A stretch of 64,000 nucleotides of DNA from CAVPMW01 sp963706515. Lineage in GTDB: Bacteria; Chloroflexota; Anaerolineae; Anaerolineales; UBA4823. How positions within the stretch are numbered: position 1 is the first letter of the stretch; each line of letters opens with the position of its first letter. The notes below the pieces were generated by a model that was given only the letters and a program-made list of their open reading frames with translations, did not search any database and had not been told where the DNA came from. The position numbers and the translations under genes are program-made. The stretch is taken from NCBI GenBank assembly GCA_963706515.1, contig CAVPMW010000020.1:62001-126000 (forward strand). The letters are read 5' to 3'. Shown piece after piece: positions 57,333-64,000 of the stretch.

Positions 57333-60027
57333 GGATTGAGCTCCTGTTTTAGTTCCAATTCGTGTTCTTCGACTTCATCCCAGCCGTTCAACATGGCGTT
57401 GAGCGAGGTGAGCGGGCGAGAACCGGTGGTGGTGAGATATACATGCCCAACAACGAAGGCAGCCAGCAGCCAGGCTCCCAGGGTATGCAGGGGAGCGAGG
57501 ACAGGCAGACCGCCAAACAAGCCAGCTACCAGCGGAAATTGCTGTACCCCCCACATTAACATGCCGGTCAGCATCATCAGGGGCAAGGCAAAAGTTAAAA
57601 TACCAAAGTAAGTTACCTGCTGGAGCGGATTTAGCTTCTTTTCCGGAACTTTTTCGAACGGATGCTCCGCATGGCGGAAGATTCCACTCAAATAAAACTT
57701 TGCCTGCACGATCGCCTGGTCGAAAAAGCCATACGGGTGAGGGATATACTGGCGGATCTCTCCACTCACCAGGTGATAAAAGAGTGAGAGCAGAGCGTTG
57801 ATCACCAGCAGCAAGGCGAGGATGTTGTGAACTGCGACAACGTAGCGCAGGTTGAAGAACCAAAATATATCCGGCCGGTGAATGATCATCCCGCTGAAAA
57901 GGAGCAGCAAGATGGCGAAAGTCTGCAGCCAGTGCCAGAAGCGCTCATAAACACTGTACATGTACACCTTTTTCGACCCGTTCGTCTGTTCCGGTAAGCG
58001 CCTTGAAGCGTAGAAGCGTATTCCACCATGAACTGTCACGGCTCCCAGAACGCCTAAGAACATCAGAACCCCCAGCCTATCCACCCAAGGAACACGGTCC
58101 AAGCCAAAAATATACAGTTTTTGCGAGCGAGTAGCCGGCTGGTAGTACAGTGCACCGTTCGGAGCTGTATAGATTAGCCCGTTGTTGGCAGTATTGGCAT
58201 CCTTCACAAATTCAGGTAATACGCCGCCAGGGACATAGGTCGATAACTGCATCGGTAGGGAGATGCGCGAGCCGGCTGAGTGGCAGGATTTACACTCGCG
58301 CACAGCCCAATCACCATGGGATACATCGTGGTTGATGCTGTACGGCTGGACTTCGCCTTCGATGCGCGGGTTTTGAAGACCCAGATCCAACAGGCGCCTG
58401 GCGATGGTCGTTTGCTTCTCGGGGGTATCGACGGTGAGCTCGGTCTCTGCTAGCGACCCATCATTATTCGCATCGAATGCGGCAACCACCTCGGGAGCGT
58501 AACGGCTGCCAGCGAAATAGGCGCTGTGTAAGATCCTCCTGGCGCACCGGGCGCGGACCCTGGGGCAAATCGTATACCCAATACCAGCTTGTAATCAGAT
58601 TGTAGGGCGCCAGTGACGTTTTTCCATCTATACCGACCCGTGGAAGGAGAACCGGCTGAAAACCGGTCACCACGCCGGAGAGGGCTGATGAATTACCCTC
58701 CACCCCGCGGCATGCAACCAGCGGAGCGCCGTCAGCTTTAAGAGTAGTCCAATCGTACGCCTGGATGGCTGGGGCGTGTAAATCGGGGATGTGGCAGGAT
58801 TCGCAGGCCAACTCAGCCATGTGCCGTTCCTGGTAAGGCAGCCATTGATGAGAATCGGCGGCAGAATGGCAGCTCTCACAACGACGCATCGTCCCTTTCA
58901 GCTCCGGGGCGACCGTGTTCTGGGCGCTTTGACCACGGGCGAAATTGTGGTTCGGCATTTGTAGATACTGGCCAATATCCAGGCGACGCGGGTCGAACTG
59001 GAGATGTGCAGGACTGCTCTCTGCTTGATAGTAAGCCGGGTTGTTCAGAGCATAGTGGCAATCCGTACACTTCAAGCCGCGCTCGGCGTGCACGTCCCAG
59101 GAGCGTGTCAGGGCATCCTTGTTTGCCAGGTTCATCCCTGAATCGGAAATCTTATCCGCGGAGATCACCTGACCGGTGGTGGCTGTTTGCCAGCTGGTGA
59201 GATCACAGCCAGTTAGCGTTAACGGCTCTGGGCTGGTGCTCCCCGTTCCGGTGTGCACCATTCCGTGGCATTGGGCGCAGTTCTCATTGGTTGGGTCCTG
59301 AATGGTAACCTGCTTGAGCTTGCCGTCCGCATCGAACGCCTGGCGGTTCCAGATATATTGGTCCCCAGTTAAATCCACAAGTCCACTGCCAACCAGCGTG
59401 GCAGTGTTCGCCCAGCCAAACTGCCCACTTTGGAGAGCGGCAATCCGGGCGCTGTTGTTCGGGGCGGGAGAATGACATAAGAAGCAGTCCATCTCGTAGA
59501 CCCCTGACTGTATGCCAATCCCAGCCTGGCGCAGCTGGATCACCTTGGAGCAACGCCTCACCGTCGCGTCCGGTAACGGCTGGACCGCCGCCGATCAGCC
59601 GGGCAGCGTTAGTTTTAATCCAGCTTGCGGTATCCTGGTCAACTCGCTCGTCACCGAGCGGTGAGAGCAAGCGGTTGATCAATGGGTTCCACTTTCCGAA
59701 GGGACCGTTGCTTTGATCCCAGGGAAGACCCCCAGCCACATTTCCCGGCGCGGTGAAATCGCTCAACCCCAGGTCCGCATGGAAGCTGTGGCTGCTGATG
59801 AACTGTGTGTCGTGACATTGCCCGCAGGTCCGGATCGTCGAGACCGGCTGGTTCGAATCAAGCACATTATTCCCACCCGCATCGAGCAGGGCGAATGTCG
59901 GGTGTAAGGTCGATGGCGGAGTCGGCTGAGGTAAGCTGCGCTCAGCACGCACCTGCCGAGCGGCAAAACCCAGGCCAAAAAGCACGCTTAGCGAAACAAA
60001 CAAGAGAACTACTCGAATAGGACGCAT
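57329..60027 (-). CDS. Heptaheme cytochrome c fused to a cytochrome b domain (two frame changes)
   Basis: About 900 residues, with shifts near 59,545 and 58,525. An N-terminal signal or anchor (VVLLFVSLSVLFGLGFAARQV) precedes seven CxxCH haem sites in order CGQCH, CFLCH, CAQCH, CTDCH, CESCH, CESCH, CKSCH. Before the last lies an EF-hand-like calcium loop (DANNDGSLAETE). The last haem site and the following domain of about 230 residues are in one unbroken frame: four to five membrane helices with histidines (VYERFWHWLQTFAILLLLF, VVAVHNILALLLVINAL, LGAWLLAAFVVGHVYL), like thiosulfate reductase cytochrome b. It would pass electrons from membrane quinol to periplasmic haems, then to the octaheme enzyme encoded seven bases upstream. 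Confidence 0.85.
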
Positions 60028-60034
60028 AGATTAT

Positions 60035-61481
60035 CTACCTGGTCTTGTCAAATCTTCCACCCCATTCCATAGGATCGCCGGGGTAACCAAGGGCTTTCCA
60101 ATCCAGGCGTCCATTGGGAGAGTGGCAATCGTCGCATTGCAGCGCGTTGGCAGCAGGCTGAACCATGTGGGTGGTGGGCCAATACATCCAGGTCTCGGCG
60201 AAACCATACTCGCCGCTGTATTTCAATCCAGTAACCTGCTCAGCCAGCTTGAAAGCATTGTCCCAGTTGAAGTTTGTCCAGAACCCGTTATCGCCGGCAG
60301 TGATCGGTTGTAACAGATAGTTGAATATCTTGTCGATAGGGCTGGTTGGATATGTGCAGTTTGAAGGGGAAGATGCGCGCATTTGGATCGCGGATATCTC
60401 CAGCCGGTTTATCGATATAGGTGGGCTGAGTGGGATCGATCTTGTCGCCGAGGATATAGCGGTAAGCCAAATTGCCATTCGACCACATGTAATCAGGGGT
60501 TACGTTCTCCTCATATACAAACGATCCTTTGATCTTCAGATATTTATAGTGGTCTTCGGGTAAATCCTGCCCGGCGGTAGACCAATCCCACTCGGTTTTG
60601 GTGGGGTCCTTTACCGCCATCGCCGGTATATGGCAGGTCTGGCAGGCGACCGTCTTCACATGGGCATTTATCCGCTCATCGTCGTGCAGGTCCGTCGCAT
60701 GGCAATCTGTACAGGCGACCTGCTCGTTGGGATCAATCGTGTAGTTATCCGCCAGCAAGCGCCCCTTGATCGCATGGTTTTCGGTCGTGTGGCAGGCGGT
60801 ACATTGGAAATCCATGCCGCCCATATGCACATCCAGCGCAGGCGAGGGCAGGATGAGACTTTCATCCAAATCGCCGTGCTTGACGCCGTTTCCACCACCG
60901 CCCTCGAAGTGACATTTCCCGCAATTCTCACGGGTGGGCATGCGTACGCTCTTCGCTGCGGCAGTCAGGTCCGTTCCGTCTACAGGATTACCGTAATCGC
61001 CTTTTGCATACAGGCTCGTATCGGCATGACAGACCAGGCAATCGACGTTGTCAGGATTGCTGAAATCATAGGAAGCTCCCTCCACCCAGCCGGTTCCGGC
61101 ATGGCATGAGGTGCATTTCTTTTGATTTCCCTGCGCTCCGATGCAGAAATTATTAATCTGGTTAGCTTTTCCGATGGTTACAGGCTGATCACGCCCGGGA
61201 ACGCTAAACGGCTTCGATTCCCACGTCCAATGGGTGGTCGCCATGATCTCTTTGGCGGCATCCGGATGGCAGGTAAGGCAGCCACGGGTGACCTCCTGCG
61301 GAGTATTGTAAGTTGCGGTAATAATATCCGCATGTGAGGCATGGATTGCCGTCGGCTGTAAATGGACCTGGGGGGTATCACGTTGCGCCTGACCCCTGGG
61401 GATAAAGACGAAGATCGGGATGAGGATCACTGCCAGGGTGAGAGTAAGGCCGACCAACCAGATAGGGATGTGTTTTTTCAT
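60035..61481 (-). CDS. Octaheme cytochrome of the tetrathionate reductase (OTR) family (one frame change)
   Basis: About 482 residues; the frame changes near 60,335. A signal or anchor (IWLVGLTLTLAVILIPIFVF) is followed by eight CxxCH sites: CLTCH, CTSCH, CLVCH, CGKCH, CTACH, CTDCH, CQTCH, CDDCH. The spacing and the segment NNFCIGAQGNQKKCTSCH match OTR proteins, which reduce tetrathionate and, in vitro, nitrite and hydroxylamine. The C-terminal part (FAETWMYWPTTHMVQPAA) is also typical. It lies between the ArsR gene (24 bases) and the heptaheme-cytochrome b gene (7 bases), so all are co-transcribed. Confidence 0.9.
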
Positions 61482-61505
61482 ATAGTAGCCTGCAGATTGG
61501 AATCG

Positions 61506-61848
61506 TCAGACAAAGATAAGGTTCGCACGCTGGACGAGCGCATCGCGCAAAACCAGGCGCAGTGTATCCAGCGCCTGGATGATGCGTGGATCTTTGAGAG
61601 AATACTCAACGCTTTGCCCCATGACGTGAAGTGCTCACCAATCCGTGCTCACGTAATATTTTCAGGTGGCGAGAGGCAGCCGGCTGGCTGATACCCAGCG
61701 CATTCGCCAGCTCGTTGACCGTGGTCGGCTTCTCAAGCAAAGCGTAAAGAAGTAAAATTCGATTGGAATCCGCCAGGGCAGAGCACATCTCAGCGTGCAA
61801 CTGGGTAACTTCCTGGGAGAGCTGGCTGAGATTCATCTTATGCTTCAT
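61506..61848 (-). CDS. ArsR/SmtB family transcription regulator (one frame change)
   Basis: About 113 residues; the frame changes near 61,620. The winged helix-turn-helix is clear (ALADSNRILLLYALLEKP, VNELANALGISQPAASRHLK, LREHGLVSTSRHG, then VEYSLKDPRI in the next frame). The ELCVCD metal site of ArsR is absent and only one Cys is visible (AEMCSALAD), so neither classic metal binding nor the two-Cys persulfide sensing of SqrR/BigR is supported. As the first gene of the sulfur operon it probably represses it. It is transcribed away from the XRE-cupin gene. Confidence 0.85.
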
Positions 61849-62003
61849 TCCTTATATGCACTTATGCGAATACATCGAATTGATAATATTAAACACCGAT
61901 TAATGTCCCACAAACAGTGACAAATGTCATATTTGATTGTGATTATTGCCACATATACTGTTACACCCAACCAGTTTTTAGGACAGCCTGGAGGTTCTTA
62001 TTG
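61849..62003. promoter_or_regulatory. Divergent control region between arsR-type and XRE-cupin genes
   Basis: 155 AT-rich bases hold short inverted repeats, among them TGACAaaTGTCA (61,917-61,928) and GAATTGATAATATTAAACA-like AT dyads near 61,875. These are candidate operators for the ArsR and XRE proteins; assignment is not possible from sequence alone. Confidence 0.4.
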
Positions 62004-62626
62004 ATGCCACCCGATAATCAGGTCAGGCAGAGCGATGGTTCCTATGTGGACGTCGGTCAACGGCTGCGGGAGCTGCGCGAAGAGCGGAGAATGTCGCTGC
62101 GTGAGACGGCGCGGCGTAAGCGGTGTATCCGTAAATGCTTTGAGCTCGATCGAACGCGGCATGAGCTCGCCTTCCGTGAGCACGCTCTACCGCCTGGTGG
62201 ATGCGCTGGGTGTGCCCATCACCGCTATTTTTCGCAGCGAGACCGACCGGGAGGAAATTGTTTTTCGCTCTTCCAACCAGCGAACAAAGATCCCGTTTCC
62301 ATTGGGAGTTTGGGAAGGGCTGGGGGGAGAAGCATTCATCGGCAGAGTACAACCGTTTATGCTGATCGCTTGAAATGGGGGCAGATAGCGGCAGCCGGTC
62401 GATCATCCATACCGGGCACGAGTTTGTACTCTGCTTACAGGGAGAGCTTGAATACCAGGTCGAAGGGAATGTTTACAATTTACAGGCTGGTGACAGCTTG
62501 CTTTTTGCCGCCAGGCTGCATCACCGCTGGCGAAACTCTGGCTCCAAAATCGCTCAAGCGATCATCGTGCTATCCGGTTTCGAGGAATACGAAAGCCCGA
62601 TGGGATACCATATTTCAACCGAATAG
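62004..62626 (+). CDS. XRE-cupin transcription regulator (two frame changes)
   Basis: About 208 residues; shifts near 62,117 and 62,365. The helix-turn-helix (VGQRLRELREERRMSLRETA, then VSVNALSSIERGMSSPSVST) is followed by a cupin sensor domain (HTGHEFVLCLQGELEYQVEG, LQAGDSLLFAARLHHRWRN). This is the layout of PuuR/SutR-like regulators; SutR controls sulfur use in E. coli, and the divergent sulfur operon makes a similar role plausible here. The small-molecule ligand of the cupin is not evident. The ATG is chosen by GGAGGTTCTT upstream. Confidence 0.85.
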
Positions 62627-62680
62627 ACGGATCTTTATTTATTCGGGAAGGTTATAGCCGCCGGTAGTACCGAGGGAAAA

Positions 62681-63376
62681 ATGGGCGAGGAATCTTATGG
62701 AAAGCTTTGGCTGCGCTGGGTGGGAGCCAATACCCTGGCTGAAATGGTCGGGCTTGGAGCCAGCTTCCTGGTTTTCTACCTGATTTTCAGCCTGGGAGAG
62801 CCGCGCGGCCTGCTGCAGGCGGCGGCGCTGGCTCTGCCGTCCATCCTGGTTGGCGGCGTTGAAGGCTTTCTGGTGGGATGGGGACAGTGGTGGGCGATGC
62901 ATCCCTACCTGCCGTCCGTCCCGCGCACCCGCTGGGTGCTGGCAACCGTGGTCGGTGCATTGCTGGCCTGGACGCTGGGTATGCTGCCCAGCACCTTGAT
63001 GAGCGTCTCCGCCCATGCTGAGGGTGCGGCACAGGCGGCCAATTTCGAGCCACCCACCTGGCTGGTAATCCTGCTGGCGATGGGCCTTGGATTGGTGGCA
63101 GGGATCATCCTGGCTACTCCGCAGTGGCTGGTGCTGCGGCACAGCCTGGCGCACGCTGGCTGGTGGATCCCGGCGAACTGTCTCGCCTGGATGCTCGCCA
63201 TGCCTCTCACCTTCATCCTGCCTGATCTGCTGCCGGCAGGCGCTGGATTTATAACCATTGCCCTCTTCCTGCTGGCTGCCCTGGCATTGGTGGGAGCGAT
63301 CGTGGGCGCAGTGCATGGGGCGGCGCTGGTCTGGCTTATCCGCCGGGATACGAGTCTCCAGCCAGCTCCAGCCTGA
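62681..63376 (+). CDS. Multi-pass membrane protein, family unknown
   Basis: An intact 231-residue protein with about six to seven hydrophobic segments, rich in Gly, Ala and Trp (VGLGASFLVFYLIFSLG, LPSILVGGVEGFLVGWGQWW, LGLVAGIILATPQWLVLRHS, AGFITIALFLLAALALVGAIV). The repeat of a GWGQWW-like and a TPQWLVLR-like segment hints at an internal duplication. Similar proteins of unknown role are frequent in Chloroflexota and Cyanobacteria. It is 54 bases downstream of the regulator; a functional link is not shown. Confidence 0.7.
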   Translation: MGEESYGKLWLRWVGANTLAEMVGLGASFLVFYLIFSLGEPRGLLQAAALALPSILVGGVEGFLVGWGQWWAMHPYLPSVPRTRWVLATVVGALLAWTLGMLPSTLMSVSAHAEGAAQAANFEPPTWLVILLAMGLGLVAGIILATPQWLVLRHSLAHAGWWIPANCLAWMLAMPLTFILPDLLPAGAGFITIALFLLAALALVGAIVGAVHGAALVWLIRRDTSLQPAPA

Positions 63377-63388
63377 AGTAAGCCAGCG

Positions 63389-63715
63389 CTACTTCTTATC
63401 GAGCAGGGACACTACGTACTCCATCGCGTCCAGCGCCAGCTGCTCCCAGGCAGCCTCGTGGGCGAACGGCACCTGCACCCACTCTTTCATCGGTCGCCCC
63501 ATACCCGGGTCGAATAACTTTGCACCGGGTAGGCCAAGCGCCAAGCGGTGAGACTCCCCGGTCAGCTTGAAGGTCATGCTCTCTTCGAAATAACCGGCAA
63601 ACATTTTACCCGAGACCTTCAGGCAGGGCATCCCGAAAGCCTTGCCGCGGCTGACCCCGGGACGCACGACCATCTGGTCGCAGATTTCCTCGTAGCGCTG
63701 CATGGCATCATCCAT
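63389..63715 (-). CDS. TfoX N-terminal-domain-like protein
   Basis: An intact 108-residue protein. The pattern GKAFGMPCLKVSGKMFAGYF, then MTFKLTGES, then FDPGMGRPMKEWVQVP is that of the TfoX/Sxy N-terminal domain (or the related YjbR/MmcQ fold). No competence function is implied, as stand-alone domains of this type are widespread and uncharacterised. Its start overlaps the end of the P450 gene by eight bases, so they are probably translated from one message. Confidence 0.8.
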   Translation of the reverse strand: MDDAMQRYEEICDQMVVRPGVSRGKAFGMPCLKVSGKMFAGYFEESMTFKLTGESHRLALGLPGAKLFDPGMGRPMKEWVQVPFAHEAAWEQLALDAMEYVVSLLDKK

Positions 63716-64000
63716 AACGTTTATCCACCTTCAGCATAATACCATTTTTCGGACGGAGCACGAGAGTAGCCCAAGGCTCCACCTGCGTCCCTGGCTCGAT
63801 GGAGAGCCGGAAGCGCTGGACGATGGCTGCGAGCACCAGCGCCGCCTCCAGCATAGCGAAGGAAGAGCCGATGCAGACCCGCGGCCCCCCGCCGAAAGGA
63901 AAATAGGCGAAGCGGGGCAGCTCAGCCTCGAACCGCTCCGTCCAGCGCTCCGGGAGAAATTCATCCGAGCAGGGAAAGAAGCGCGGGTCGCGCTGCACCA
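63708..64000 (-). CDS. Cytochrome P450, C-terminal part (cut by window end)
   Basis: The visible 97 residues are the C-terminus of a P450. They contain the ERR/PERF-like segment (CSDEFLPERWTERFE), the haem-binding loop FPFGGGPRVCIGSSFAMLEA with the thiolate Cys, and the final strands PWATLVLRPKNGI. The open frame continues past 64,000. It is a haem monooxygenase of the class with full-length E-type C-termini (CYP102A/CYP110-like by the FGGGPRVCIG form). Substrate unknown. It indicates some capacity for oxygen use despite the anaerobic features nearby. Confidence 0.9.
   Translation of the reverse strand, partial: VQRDPRFFPCSDEFLPERWTERFEAELPRFAYFPFGGGPRVCIGSSFAMLEAALVLAAIVQRFRLSIEPGTQVEPWATLVLRPKNGIMLKVDKRYG

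Noticed and set aside
1..64000. CRISPR array, insertion sequence or prophage
   Set aside because: No regularly spaced repeats, transposase, integrase or structural phage genes were found; the holin-like domain at 28.8 kb is fused to a phosphatase and is not a phage lysis gene.

Overview
The 64 kb window looks like a chromosomal segment from a Chloroflexota bacterium, most likely of the Anaerolineae type. This is an inference from gene content: a K+-independent proton-pumping pyrophosphatase, a Gld-like ABC exporter, many secreted choice-of-anchor-Q beta-helix proteins with a short FLPLI-type C-terminal motif, a giant TPR/HhH protein rich in PDWL motifs, multihaem cytochromes and the radical SAM/DUF2344 pair. 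I see no phage, insertion sequence, CRISPR array or rRNA. There is one tRNA (Arg, CCG).

Layout. 1-5.4 kb: the tail of a membrane glycosyltransferase, a PH-like protein, and an ECF sigma factor with a membrane-anchored partner. 5.5-16.5 kb (minus strand): methyltransferase, chromate-transporter-like protein and ndk; a lipoprotein hydrolase; the giant TPR-PDWL-HhH protein; and hppA with its own promoter and a leader terminator. 16.7-19.5 kb: a CHRD protein and a beta-helix protein. 19.7-25.7 kb: a four-gene ABC/GldG/DUF4340 operon, the principal-type sigma factor and a small membrane protein. 25.9-32.6 kb: rubrerythrin, a pentameric ligand-gated ion channel with extra N-terminal domains, a holin-like/alkaline-phosphatase-fold fusion, a Yip1-like protein and a hydrolase. 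32.9-40 kb: three large secreted proteins. 40.1-50.2 kb: an XRE-nSTAND-WD40 regulator, a small secreted protein and three lipoproteins that share one leader and signal peptide. 50.7-54.5 kb: radical SAM, APH-like kinase, DUF2344 and tRNA-Arg. 55.5-61.8 kb (minus strand): a five-gene sulfur-respiration operon (ArsR regulator, octaheme tetrathionate reductase family cytochrome, heptaheme-cytochrome b fusion, two YeeE/YedE transporters, the second carrying a rhodanese domain). 62-64 kb: an XRE-cupin regulator, a membrane protein, a TfoX-like protein and the C-terminus of a cytochrome P450.

How the genes may work together. The sulfur operon reads as one unit: quinol electrons could pass from the cytochrome b domain through the haem wire to the octaheme enzyme, while the YeeE/YedE proteins handle thiosulfate or sulfane sulfur. 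HppA and the Gld-like exporter are housekeeping or envelope functions. The beta-helix, FAS1, TolB and CHRD proteins form a large secreted, probably surface-attached set.

A major caveat is that more than half of the longer genes are split by single-base insertions or deletions while conserved motifs continue in the next frame. This includes the sigma factor, which breaks inside its most conserved region. I read these as mostly sequence or consensus errors, so I annotate full reconstructed spans and state where the frame changes. The density is highest at 50.7-54.35 kb.
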